DNA from: Desulfobacterales bacterium HSG17
GTDB taxonomy: Bacteria > Desulfobacterota > Desulfobacteria > Desulfobacterales > Desulfococcaceae
Length of the DNA stretch: 14,188 nt
NCBI GenBank assembly: GCA_030377945.1
Contig: JAUCGD010000076.1
Location: 1 to 14,188 of the forward strand
Reading direction: 5' to 3'
Position numbers and translations under genes: made by a program. A model generated the notes under the pieces. That model was not told the origin of the DNA, made no database searches, and was given only the letters and a program-made list of their open reading frames with translations. Every line of letters begins with the position of its first letter. Positions within the stretch are counted from its first letter, which is position 1. Shown one piece after another: positions 1 through 7,516 of the stretch.

Positions 1-1
1 C

Positions 2-1480
2 CTTGTTCTGGCCAGCAATCACAAGGGTTTGATTGGTTCCCGATTAAATAACGCCGCATATTTAAACGGAATCAAAGCATCTGAAAAGGTCAACAGCAGA
101 ATTATAATTACGAAAAACATGGTGCGCTCTTTTGAAGTTTATAGATATTTCAGACCGATTTCAGGACAAGATGATGACCGACTGCATAATCTTATGAAGC
201 AAATGATGCTTAGACGCGGCATTTCCATAGATATAAATCATGAGTGGTGCTACCAGTCTGGAAAAACAGGTGTAAATCAGGTTATAATCGTTGGTTTGGA
301 CCCCAAGCCTTTTGAGGAGGGGCATAAAGAAGATATTCGCAATACGGTAATTATATCAGCAGTTTTGGTTGTACTGGGACTGGCCGCTTTTATTTCCATG
401 TTCTGGCTGCAAAGTTACCGGTCAACCAGAAAATCACTTCAGGATACCAGTGCAATTGCCCATAAGGTTGTAACAAGCCTTCCGGTTGGATTGATAGCAA
501 CAGATAAAGACGGCAATATTGCTTTTTTCAATAGTTCTGCTGAACGTATCACAGGACTCAATTTAGAAGCATCACAGGGAAAAGCCCCTGATACAATTCT
601 GCCCGCTCACTTATGCAGGTTAAAAGAAGCTTTAGATCGCGGGGAGTCAATATATGAGAAAGAAATGGTATGTGAATTTACCAAAAGCAAGATTGTTCCT
701 GTAAGCGTCAGCGCATCGGAAATTATAAATGAAGTGGGAGAATTTGTAGGGCAGGTCTTGATAATTCGGGATCTTGGTGAGGTTCGGCGCCTTCAGGATG
801 AAATCCGGCGCAAAGAAAAATTAGCTGCTATTGGAGAGCTTGCAGCCGGAGTGGCACATGAAATTCGAAATCCCCTGAGTTCCATTAAAGGTATCGCATC
901 ATATTTTAAAAATAAATATGATGAAGATAAAGGTGATGAAGAGATGTCTTCTGTCATGATTTATGAGGTGGATCGTTTAAACAGGGTCATTAGTGAGCTT
1001 CTGGAGTTTGCCAGACCAACAGATATAAAGCCTGAGATAACAGACATTAATCCACTGATATTACATACTGTCCGGCTCATAGAAAAAGAAGCTTCTTTAA
1101 AGGAAATCTCAATCAAGTTAGATTTACCTCAAACAAATCTTTTAGCAGAAATAGACTCGGATCGTTTTTCACAATGCCTTCTGAATTTATATTTAAATTC
1201 TCTTCAGGCCATGAAAAAAGACGGCCTGCTGAGTATTAAAGCATCAAAAACCGGCACTAGCTTTATAATAATTGAAATAAAAGATACCGGCCCTGGGATA
1301 AGATCGGAAAATTTGAGCAAAATATTTGATCCTTATTATACCACTAAAACCAAAGGCACTGGTTTAGGTCTGGCAATTGTCCATAGAATTATTGAATCCC
1401 ATAACGGAAATATAAAGGTTCAAAGTACTCCGGGTCAATGCACTGTTTTTACAATCAACATTCCGGGAAAGAAGGTTTAA
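2..1480 (+). CDS. Two-component sensor histidine kinase (PAS-HisKA-HATPase), 5' end cut by window edge
   Basis: Membrane-bound sensor kinase that should autophosphorylate on histidine and pass the phosphate to the regulator encoded 10 nt downstream. The frame is open to the left edge, so the TTG at 29 is not a convincing start and the N-terminus lies outside the window. Numbering from the codon at 29: residues 1-100 look like the membrane-proximal part of an extracytoplasmic sensor; 105-127 form one strongly hydrophobic membrane segment; about 145-255 is a PAS domain; 255-330 is HisKA, with the phosphoacceptor in AHEIRNP (His277, codon 857-859). The C-terminal ATPase domain shows an N-box (LNLYLNSLQAM), a G1 box (DTGPGI) and a G2 box (GTGLGLAI), so it looks catalytically intact. 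The layout is that of NtrB/AtoS/ZraS-type kinases that partner with sigma-54 activators. The signal sensed cannot be told from the sequence. The family call is firm; the gene name is not. Confidence 0.93.
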   Translation, partial: LVLASNHKGLIGSRLNNAAYLNGIKASEKVNSRIIITKNMVRSFEVYRYFRPISGQDDDRLHNLMKQMMLRRGISIDINHEWCYQSGKTGVNQVIIVGLDPKPFEEGHKEDIRNTVIISAVLVVLGLAAFISMFWLQSYRSTRKSLQDTSAIAHKVVTSLPVGLIATDKDGNIAFFNSSAERITGLNLEASQGKAPDTILPAHLCRLKEALDRGESIYEKEMVCEFTKSKIVPVSVSASEIINEVGEFVGQVLIIRDLGEVRRLQDEIRRKEKLAAIGELAAGVAHEIRNPLSSIKGIASYFKNKYDEDKGDEEMSSVMIYEVDRLNRVISELLEFARPTDIKPEITDINPLILHTVRLIEKEASLKEISIKLDLPQTNLLAEIDSDRFSQCLLNLYLNSLQAMKKDGLLSIKASKTGTSFIIIEIKDTGPGIRSENLSKIFDPYYTTKTKGTGLGLAIVHRIIESHNGNIKVQSTPGQCTVFTINIPGKKV

Positions 1481-1490
1481 TGAGGGGAAT

Positions 1491-2864
1491 ATGAGCAGCC
1501 AAAAACAATTTCACATACTGGTGGTTGATGATGACTCCAGTCATTTGAAGATCCTAAAAACAATTATAGCGAGCTGGGATTACCGGACAACTGCTGCAAA
1601 TGACGGAATAAAGGCAGTCGAGTATGTCAAAAATCAGCATTACGACCTGATTTTGATGGATGTTCGTATGGCTGAGATGGACGGAATAGAAGCACTTAAA
1701 AAAATTAAAGATTATAATCCCTCTATACCAATACTTATTATGACTGCCTACTCATCGGTTGACTCGGCAGTTGAAGCCTTAAAAGCCGGGGCTTATGACT
1801 ACCTGACCAAACCTCTTGATTTTGATGTGGTGAAACTAACACTTGAACGGGCCCTTGAGCATGTCAGACTTCAGACTGAAAACAAAAAATTGAAAGCAAG
1901 AATGAGTGACAATTATATTTTGAAAGATATAGTTGGAAAAAGCAAGCCCATAAAGGCGCTGATAGATTTATCAGCCATGATCGCACCTTCGGAAGCCACA
2001 GTATTGATAACAGGTGATAGTGGAACCGGCAAGGAATTGATTGCCAAATCAATTCATCTCAACAGCAGCAGAAAAAAACAAGCCCTTGTAGTGATAAATT
2101 GTGCTGCATTGACTGAAACACTGCTGGAATCCGAGCTGTTTGGTCATGAAAAAGGTGCATTCACCGGTGCAGACAAACCTCGTGAGGGCCGGTTTATGCA
2201 GGCAAACAGCGGAACTATTTTCCTGGATGAAATTGGAGAAATATCTCCTGCAATGCAGGCTAAACTGCTGCGTGTTATCCAGGAAAGAGAAATTCAAAAA
2301 GTGGGCGGTGATAAAGTTTTAAAGGTGGATGTTCGTATCCTGGCTGCAACCAACAGAAATCTGGAACAAGAAGTCAAAAAAGGCAAATTCAGAGAGGATC
2401 TTTTTTATCGTTTAAATGTTGTAAAACTTAATATTCCGTCCTTAAAGGAACGGAAGGATGATATCCCTTTGCTGTCGCAGCATTTTCTGGAAAAGTATGC
2501 TGGAAAAAACCGCAAAAATGTGAATGGGTTTTCCCCCCTGGCAATGAATATGCTTATTAAATACGAGTGGCCCGGTAATGTCAGGGAACTTGAGAATACA
2601 ATTGAGCGTGCAGTAATTTTATTAACAGGCAACTATATATCGGAAAAGGAGCTTCCTTCAAATATTACCGAGCCATATTCTGAAGATAATGATATTGGTG
2701 AGAAGTTTATACCTGTTGCAGCTAATCGCCCATTGGAAGATATTGAAAAAGAAGCTATACTTGCCACTTTTGAATCAACAGGGGGTAACAAAAGTGAAAC
2801 TGCCAGGAGGTTAAAGATTGATCGAAAAACCCTGTACAAAAAACTTAAAAATTACGGTGTTTGA
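1491..2864 (+). CDS. Sigma-54-dependent response regulator (NtrC/AtoC/ZraR type)
   Basis: Cytoplasmic transcription activator that, once phosphorylated by the upstream kinase, should drive sigma-54 RNA polymerase by ATP hydrolysis. Domains in order: a receiver domain at 1-125 with the acidic pocket DDD at 13-15, phosphoacceptor Asp57, Thr85 and Lys107; an AAA+ domain at about 148-385 with Walker A GDSGTGKE (175-182), the sigma-54-contacting GAFTGA loop (222-227) and Walker B IFLDE (243-247); and a C-terminal Fis-type helix-turn-helix (about 415-455, ending [20 protein letters not shown]). The length of 457 aa is typical and no key residue is missing. The ATG is preceded by GAGGGGA about 4 nt away, and the gene starts 10 nt after the kinase stop, so the two form one operon. 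Its target promoter is unknown; I saw no convincing -24/-12 sigma-54 site in the intergenic regions of the window. Confidence 0.95.
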   Translation: MSSQKQFHILVVDDDSSHLKILKTIIASWDYRTTAANDGIKAVEYVKNQHYDLILMDVRMAEMDGIEALKKIKDYNPSIPILIMTAYSSVDSAVEALKAGAYDYLTKPLDFDVVKLTLERALEHVRLQTENKKLKARMSDNYILKDIVGKSKPIKALIDLSAMIAPSEATVLITGDSGTGKELIAKSIHLNSSRKKQALVVINCAALTETLLESELFGHEKGAFTGADKPREGRFMQANSGTIFLDEIGEISPAMQAKLLRVIQEREIQKVGGDKVLKVDVRILAATNRNLEQEVKKGKFREDLFYRLNVVKLNIPSLKERKDDIPLLSQHFLEKYAGKNRKNVNGFSPLAMNMLIKYEWPGNVRELENTIERAVILLTGNYISEKELPSNITEPYSEDNDIGEKFIPVAANRPLEDIEKEAILATFESTGGNKSETARRLKIDRKTLYKKLKNYGV

Positions 2865-2885
2865 AAAGAAATTTATGTAAAAAAG

Positions 2886-2930
2886 TCGCAGCCGGTTACT
2901 CCAGCATTTAAATCTGCGATAAAGATTTTT
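2886..2930 (+). terminator. Weak candidate terminator of the two-component operon
   Basis: A 6-bp inverted repeat, TCGCAG at 2886-2891 and CTGCGA at 2914-2919, is followed on the + strand by a T-rich run (to about 2930). The 22-nt loop is long and the right arm overlaps the 3' end of the convergent gene, so this is only a weak candidate. The two genes converge with a 43-nt gap, where termination would be expected. Confidence 0.25.
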
Positions 2931-4023
2931 CTTTTCCTGTTTTCACTGCAAGACCAAGCACGTAAATAATTAAACCTGTAACAATTGCCAGGGAAACGGC
3001 AAAAACAATAAAAGGAGAGTACTGGCCTGTTACTTCAAGATCACTCACTTTAAAATAAGGGCTGAGATAGGCTGTACGAACTGCATCACGCATATTTATC
3101 ATTGCAGCTGCCAAAATTACAAAGGAGAAGGCCGTTGGCCACACCTGCTTTTTTATACTGAAATAAAGGGTCTGCAATACCAGGAAAAGTGCTGCAATAA
3201 AAAGTGCAGTATGGGGCAGACTGGTCCCCATAAAAAGCTGCATAATATTTTTGGGCAGGCTCATTTGAAACCAGAAGCCTACGGCAATCTGGAAAAGGGT
3301 GGCAAATGTAAACCATTTCATGCCCAAATCAATATTTTTTTGTGCAATATTTTTCAGGTTTGTATCTTTTTCCTGCTTTAATGTCCAAACAGCAGCAATA
3401 AATAAACCGCCCACAGCAAGAGATGCTGTTATAAAATGAAGATAACGGGGAAAAAGAACAGGATCAGACAGATTCAGCAAAAGTCCGTCAGGATTGGTAA
3501 AATACCCTGGCCAAGCCTTGGGGTTGAGCATCAGGGTCATGTTATTGGAAAAGATAAATCCGATAAGCAATAACAATATAACTGAAATACCAATAAAAGT
3601 GCTGCGCTGTTCATTTAAAGCATCAAAATTAAATTTATAGTAGTATGCAGCATAATATGCAATAATAAGAACTGCAATTACACACAGCCAGTAAACTGCC
3701 ATTAATTGGGAACTCACATAAATAAACTGACCAAATAAAATTTGAAGAAACAAAAACGGGGCAACTCCAAAATTTATGGCAAGGGCAATGATAACAGGCA
3801 GTTTTGTGGCAACATCCTTTTGAACCGGCAGCAGACTTCCTGTGCTGTTCTGGCGCATACCGCTTATCCATGCAATAATGCCGGTTCCAAGCATGATATT
3901 TACCAGCAGGATATGTACTGTAAATGTAAGGATAAGAAATAATTTAAACCATCCCCATTCAACAGGAATGGGGTCAGCCAGAGGTATAAGAGAGCCATGA
4001 TGTATAAAAGATTGGGGATTCAT
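2908..4023 (-). CDS. Polytopic membrane protein resembling the N-terminal half of cytochrome bd subunit I (CydA-like)
   Basis: A 371-aa integral membrane protein with about nine hydrophobic segments (near 25-53, 73-98, 105-128, 140-165, 184-206, 225-245, 258-280, 284-302 and 325-352). TM1 contains VHILLVNIMLGTG (His37), which recalls the CydA helix carrying the b595 histidine. The segment at 183-206, starting RYLHFITASLAVGGLF (His186), recalls the CydA helix carrying the b558 histidine; NNMTLMLNP just before it also fits. No GRQPW quinol-loop signature is visible, the protein is shorter than CydA (about 520 aa), and no CydB-like gene is adjacent. It may be a b-type heme protein in a quinone/electron-transfer module rather than an oxidase. 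Start choice: the frame reaches a TTG at 4029, but the ATG at 4023 has AAGGA 8 nt upstream and is preferred. Heme binding is inferred from motif resemblance only. It is transcribed convergently with the two-component operon and divergently from the dehydrogenase gene. Confidence 0.75.
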   Translation of the reverse strand: MNPQSFIHHGSLIPLADPIPVEWGWFKLFLILTFTVHILLVNIMLGTGIIAWISGMRQNSTGSLLPVQKDVATKLPVIIALAINFGVAPFLFLQILFGQFIYVSSQLMAVYWLCVIAVLIIAYYAAYYYKFNFDALNEQRSTFIGISVILLLLIGFIFSNNMTLMLNPKAWPGYFTNPDGLLLNLSDPVLFPRYLHFITASLAVGGLFIAAVWTLKQEKDTNLKNIAQKNIDLGMKWFTFATLFQIAVGFWFQMSLPKNIMQLFMGTSLPHTALFIAALFLVLQTLYFSIKKQVWPTAFSFVILAAAMINMRDAVRTAYLSPYFKVSDLEVTGQYSPFIVFAVSLAIVTGLIIYVLGLAVKTGKEKSLSQI

Positions 4024-4059
4024 TGACAAATTCCTTAATTTAGTGATTAATATTTTATA

Positions 4060-4088
4060 ATTCTAAATTTTGTTAATTTTTATGTCAA
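4060..4088 (-). promoter_or_regulatory. Sigma-70-type promoter for the CydA-like gene
   Basis: On the minus strand, a perfect TTGACA (4088-4083) lies 17 nt before TAGAAT (4065-4060). Transcription would start near 4053, about 30 nt upstream of the preferred ATG at 4023. Both hexamers and the spacing are close to consensus. Confidence 0.6.
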
Positions 4089-4093
4089 TACAA

Positions 4094-4123
4094 TTATCAA
4101 AATATAAATTTTCATGCTATTAT
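4094..4123 (+). promoter_or_regulatory. Extended -10 promoter for the LeuB-type gene
   Basis: TTATCA (4094-4099), an 18-nt spacer, then TATTAT (4118-4123) with an upstream TG at 4115-4116 that makes an extended -10. It sits back to back with the divergent promoter; the two -35 elements are only about 5 nt apart, so the two genes could influence each other or share a regulator. The 132-bp intergenic stretch is otherwise AT-rich without other visible structure. Confidence 0.5.
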
Positions 4124-4161
4124 AGTATTACAACAAATATATTAGGAACAAAGGAAATACA

Positions 4162-5256
4162 ATGGAAAAAATTATAGCAATTTTGGAAGGTGACGGAATA
4201 GGGCCGGAAATTGTCAGGGAAGCTGTTAAAGTACTTAAAGCTATTGAAAAAAAATACAGCCATAAATTTACTCTTAATTATGCTCCTTTTGGGGCACAGG
4301 CTTATTTTGACGAAGGTTCCCCTTTTCCTGAAAAAACAAAAGAGATATGTGATAATGCAGATGTAATTATCAAAGGCCCGGTCGGTCTTGCCATTGACCA
4401 GATGACTAAAATCCCCCAGGAACACCGGCCTGAAATCGGGGCTATCCTGCCTTTAAGAAAACGATATGATACTTATGCCAATTTCAGACCTGTTCGGCTG
4501 CCTGAATCCCTTGCATCTTTCTCTCCTTTAAAACCTGAAATAATAGGACAAGGGCTTGATATTCTTATGATTCGGGAACTTGTGGGAGGTATCTATTTCG
4601 GGGATAAAATCGAAGGCCCTTCAACCGGAATGGAGTATGCAAAAGATGATTGCACTTATACTAAAGATCAGGTAAAAAGAGTGGCAGAAATAGCATTTGA
4701 AGAGGCTCGCAAGCGGAAGTCAGCTCTTATCAATATTCATAAAGCCAATGTACTTGCCACATCCAGGTTTTGGAACGAAGTTGTTGAAGAGGTGGCAAAA
4801 GATTTTCCCCATGTGCCTTATCAGTCCATGCTTGTTGATAATGCAGCGTTTCAACTGGTAAAAGCTCCGGCCCAGTTTAACGGTGTAGTGCTTATTGAAA
4901 ACATGCAGGGTGACATACTCACAGATCAGGCAGGCGGGATAATCGGTTCCCTTGGTTTGATGCCTTCAGCATGTATAGGCCCTGAAAAAAGCTATGTTGA
5001 ACCGGCTCACGGTTCTGCTCCTGATATTGCCAATATGAATATTGCCAACCCATATTCCATGATAGGCAGCGTAGCTCTTATGTTTGACAGATGCTTTAAT
5101 CTGCCGAATGAAGCCCAGGATATATGGGACGGACTTTTTGATGTATTTGCACAGGGATTTATAACAAAAGAGCTTACAGGGGGAAATGATAAACAGGAGA
5201 AAACAGTCTCAACAACCGAATTTGGCGATATGGTTGTTAAAAGTATTTTAAAATAA
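4162..5256 (+). CDS. leuB: 3-isopropylmalate dehydrogenase-type enzyme (isocitrate/isopropylmalate dehydrogenase family)
   Basis: Cytoplasmic NAD-dependent beta-decarboxylating dehydrogenase; in leucine synthesis LeuB oxidises and decarboxylates 3-isopropylmalate. The 364-aa length fits the family. Visible features: N-terminal LEGDGIGPEIV; substrate arginines in LRKRYDTYANFRPVR (Arg99, Arg109) and IRELVGGIYFG (Arg138, Tyr145); catalytic Lys194 in HKANVL; metal-binding aspartates in VDNAA (Asp226) and GDILTD (Asp251, Asp255); and the NAD-site motif HGSAPDIA (283-290). The stretch GAILPLRK resembles the hydrophobic substrate pocket of LeuB rather than the Ser/Asn pattern of isocitrate dehydrogenases. 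The ATG has AAGGA 6 nt upstream. No leuA, leuC or leuD is nearby, so an isocitrate, homoisocitrate or tartrate-type role stays possible. It probably shares a transcript with the next gene, 69 nt downstream, as no terminator hairpin is seen between them. Confidence 0.8.
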   Translation: MEKIIAILEGDGIGPEIVREAVKVLKAIEKKYSHKFTLNYAPFGAQAYFDEGSPFPEKTKEICDNADVIIKGPVGLAIDQMTKIPQEHRPEIGAILPLRKRYDTYANFRPVRLPESLASFSPLKPEIIGQGLDILMIRELVGGIYFGDKIEGPSTGMEYAKDDCTYTKDQVKRVAEIAFEEARKRKSALINIHKANVLATSRFWNEVVEEVAKDFPHVPYQSMLVDNAAFQLVKAPAQFNGVVLIENMQGDILTDQAGGIIGSLGLMPSACIGPEKSYVEPAHGSAPDIANMNIANPYSMIGSVALMFDRCFNLPNEAQDIWDGLFDVFAQGFITKELTGGNDKQEKTVSTTEFGDMVVKSILK

Positions 5257-5325
5257 AATAGTCTGGAATGAAAAAAATTTAGTCAATATTTCAGTTTAAA
5301 AACACGATTTTAGAAAGGATTTTCC

Positions 5326-6747
5326 ATGAAACAGCTTGAAAAACTCTTTGAAAGAATTGTCAGCCGTACCAAAATTAACTTAAGGGAGCTTGACTTTAAC
5401 CTTGATGATTATGTTGAAGACCTGCTTCCCCTTGAACAGCTGGTTAAATTTTACAGTTTTTACGGCATAACCTCACACCACCCGATTCATTTTAGTTTTA
5501 AAAATTCCAATCTTGCAGGAAGCTATTTTCTTGGAACATGCAGTGTTCTCAATTCAATCCTGTATAAAAGTGATATCCGGGGTGATGAACTTAAGCTGGA
5601 AGGTGAGACTTTTAAATTCCAAGATACGGAAATTATCCTGGATGTTGATGAAATGATCTCCATTAAAAACAGTATGCTTATAAAAACCCTGGTACATAAT
5701 TTTTCACATGACCCTGAAAAAATTGATCTTTTTTTAATCAAAAATACCATCTCAAGCCCCTATGCCAATATACACGGCGCACCAATGGACGGCTGTTTTC
5801 TAGGACCTTTCAGCACTGTTGACCTTACAACCCTGCATAATTGTGTTATCGGAACATATTCATTTGTACAGGTGGGCCGTTTATCCCATACAAATGTGCC
5901 TTCAGGACAGGTATGGGTTAAAAGCGGGGATGTATTTGATTTTAAATATCAATTTCCACTGGAAGAACTGAAACATTATATTACCCTGAAACCCGGTGAA
6001 GGAGCTGTGGGCAGATTTATAGATTTTGCTGAAGACCGAAAAACCGAATTTCAGAGACTTTATGATGTTGTTCATCTTGAGTCTCCAATTGCAGTACCTT
6101 TAGGAGCTTCCATTAACAGGTATTCGGTGTTCCTGGGACAAAGCCATATTGAAGAAAATGTACTTGTAGCCCAGCGTGCATTTATTGAATCATCACACCT
6201 GGGCAAAGGAGCTAATGCACAGGAAAACTGCTATATCAGTAACTCCAGACTTGAAGGTTATAATGTTACTGCTCATGGAGCAACCATAATTCATGCACTT
6301 CTGGATAAAAAGGTTTTTGTAGGATTTAATTCATTTATCCAGGGTAAAACAGACTGCAAGCTTACAGTAGGAGCAGGAAGTGTGATTATGCCTCATACTA
6401 TCATACACCTGAATGCTCCCCTGGAAATCCCGCCCGGTTCCCTGGTATGGGGATATATAAGAAACGCTGAAGATCTTGCAAACAACAGTATTTCCCTTGA
6501 CCGCCTGTCTAAAGTAAAAGATAAGGTTGAAATAGGAAATATGAGATTTACAGGTGACGGTTCTGCATTTGTTCATGCTTTCCAGCATCGGGTTGAGCAT
6601 ATCCTGGAAGCAAACGGAGCTTATTTTGACGGTGAGCTTAACAGGGGACATGCACAAATGGGCCAGAATATTTCATTTAATATAATTCAGCCTTATTCCA
6701 GAGGCTCCCTTGAAGGGCTTTATCCTTCCATTGAGATTCAGCCTTAA
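5326..6747 (+). CDS. Large hexapeptide-repeat (left-handed beta-helix) protein, function unknown
   Basis: A 473-aa soluble protein with no signal peptide or membrane segment. After a helical N-terminal part (1-45), two blocks show the imperfect six-residue rhythm of left-handed beta-helix proteins (small/aliphatic residue, then Gly or Asn at turns): about 131-190 (CFLGPFSTVDL, CVIGTYSFVQVG) and about 250-375 (NRYSVFLGQSHIEENVLV, HLGKGANAQENCYISNS, GAGSVIMP). The blocks are separated by a charged helical insert near 205-245. The C-terminal 90 residues are helical and Gly-rich. Several histidines in the coils (HIHGAP-like, SHTN, AHGATIIHA) could bind metal as in gamma-carbonic anhydrases, or they may serve acyl- or nucleotidyl-transfer, as in other members of the fold; the sequence does not decide. 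GAAAGGA lies 6 nt before the ATG. It follows the dehydrogenase gene on the same strand, so it is probably co-transcribed. I do not recognise a named gene. Confidence 0.85.
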   Translation: MKQLEKLFERIVSRTKINLRELDFNLDDYVEDLLPLEQLVKFYSFYGITSHHPIHFSFKNSNLAGSYFLGTCSVLNSILYKSDIRGDELKLEGETFKFQDTEIILDVDEMISIKNSMLIKTLVHNFSHDPEKIDLFLIKNTISSPYANIHGAPMDGCFLGPFSTVDLTTLHNCVIGTYSFVQVGRLSHTNVPSGQVWVKSGDVFDFKYQFPLEELKHYITLKPGEGAVGRFIDFAEDRKTEFQRLYDVVHLESPIAVPLGASINRYSVFLGQSHIEENVLVAQRAFIESSHLGKGANAQENCYISNSRLEGYNVTAHGATIIHALLDKKVFVGFNSFIQGKTDCKLTVGAGSVIMPHTIIHLNAPLEIPPGSLVWGYIRNAEDLANNSISLDRLSKVKDKVEIGNMRFTGDGSAFVHAFQHRVEHILEANGAYFDGELNRGHAQMGQNISFNIIQPYSRGSLEGLYPSIEIQP

Positions 6748-6768
6748 AATTCAGCTGCATTTTTTATA

Positions 6769-6935
6769 CCGGGGTAAGGCATTAAACATTATCGGAAATA
6801 AGGATTTCCACCGTAGGGTGTGTTAGGCGATAGCCGTAACGCACCGTTATTTTAAGGTTGCGGTGCGTTACGCTGCGCTAACGCACCCTACAAAAATTAT
6901 TTCCGATAATGTCTATTAAATAATGCCTGCCCCGG
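6769..6935. repeat. Nested-palindrome, MITE/REP-like element between convergent genes
   Basis: About 167 bp built as palindromes within a palindrome. Outer arms: CCGGGG (6769-6774) pairs with CCCCGG (6930-6935), GGCATTA (6778-6784) with TAATGCC (6921-6927), and a perfect 15-bp arm (6787-6801) with 6897-6911. Inner arms: GTAGGGTG (6813-6820) pairs with CACCCTAC (6884-6891), GTTAG (6822-6826) with CTAAC (6878-6882), and a perfect 12-bp CGTAACGCACCG (6835-6846) with 6861-6872. Each inner arm is also a hairpin by itself: GGTGCGTTA at 6862-6870 pairs with TAACGCACC at 6879-6887. The GTAGGGTGCGTTA...TAACGCACC core resembles a dispersed palindromic repeat seen in many bacterial genomes. No ORF and no clear target-site duplication is visible. 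It lies in the 196-bp gap between two converging genes and could also serve as a bidirectional terminator. Confidence 0.85.
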
Positions 6936-6943
6936 AAGTTCTG

Positions 6944-7324
6944 CTATTTTTTAGCTTTTAATAAAGCCTCAAGACCTGCAAAAGGACTGTGGGAAAAGGA
7001 AGAATCCTGCTCTTCCTCAGCAGCAGAGCCGTCAGACCACTCTGCATCCTGAAACCTTGAATGCTCATTATCGTGGCAATACAGGCAGAGCAATTCCCAA
7101 TTGCTGCCGTCAGGAGGGTTATTATCATGATTATGGTCCCTGTGATGCACTGTAAGCTCCTTTAATTTCTTACCTGAAAACTCACGAGTGCATTTGGCGC
7201 AAACCCAGGGAAACATCTTAAGGGCGCGCTCTCGATAACCTTTTTCCCGGCGCTCTTTATCCTGCCGGGCTTCAGCAATAAGTTTATCAACCTTTTCAGC
7301 ATCTTTCCTTTTTTTTTGTGACAT
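6944..7324 (-). CDS. yajD: YajD-family HNH nuclease
   Basis: Small (126 aa) soluble protein matching the E. coli YajD family. After a charged lysine/arginine-rich N-terminal extension (1-28, likely helical), it shows GYRERALKMFPWVCAKC, then ELTVHHRDHNHDNNP, DGSNWELLCLYCHDNEHS, and a C-terminal PFAGLEALLKAKK tail, all landmarks of YajD. CAKC and CLYC should hold a structural zinc, and the HH...H...N/H pattern is the HNH catalytic core. The physiological substrate of YajD is not established. Start choice: the frame extends to a TTG at 7360, but the ATG at 7324 has GGAAGGA about 5 nt upstream and is much better. It is somewhat longer than the E. coli protein at the N-terminus. It is transcribed divergently from the DUF362 gene and convergently toward the palindromic repeat. 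Confidence 0.9.
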   Translation of the reverse strand: MSQKKRKDAEKVDKLIAEARQDKERREKGYRERALKMFPWVCAKCTREFSGKKLKELTVHHRDHNHDNNPPDGSNWELLCLYCHDNEHSRFQDAEWSDGSAAEEEQDSSFSHSPFAGLEALLKAKK

Positions 7325-7400
7325 TTGTTCCTTCCTTTGGCTGTTTTCATGTCTATACAATCAGTTTGCTTTAATAGTATAATATCTCAAAATATTTCCT

Positions 7401-7429
7401 ATTATATCTTTTTTATTGCCAGATTTCAA
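7401..7429 (-). promoter_or_regulatory. Sigma-70-type promoter for yajD
   Basis: On the minus strand, TTGAAA (7429-7424), a 17-nt spacer and a perfect TATAAT (7406-7401) predict a start near 7394, about 70 nt before the ATG at 7324. The same 192-bp divergent region must also hold the promoter of the DUF362 gene at 7517. The only hints there are TTGACT at 7454-7459 and CATAAT at 7461-7466, which do not pair at a proper spacing. Confidence 0.55.
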
Positions 7430-7516
7430 TACTCTTAATAGAAAGCAAATTTCTTGACTTCATAATACACAAACCGTAACTTGAAAAAAACATCAACCCT
7501 GATTTAGGAGGACACA

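Noticed and set aside
29..1480. TTG at 29 as the true start of the sensor kinase
   Set aside because: The frame is open to the window edge and the upstream codons continue a plausible sensor domain; no ribosome binding site precedes the TTG. The gene is better treated as 5'-partial.
4024..4029. TTG start at 4029 for the CydA-like gene
   Set aside because: The AAGGA would be only about 2 nt from this TTG but 8 nt from the ATG at 4023.
6813..6891. tRNA or small structured RNA gene
   Set aside because: The stems are long nested palindromes without a cloverleaf, anticodon arm or CCA end; a palindromic repeat explains them better.
6944..7360. A 138-aa version of YajD starting at TTG 7360
   Set aside because: The ATG at 7324 has a strong GGAAGGA at good spacing, and the family similarity begins after it; the extra 12 residues have no support.
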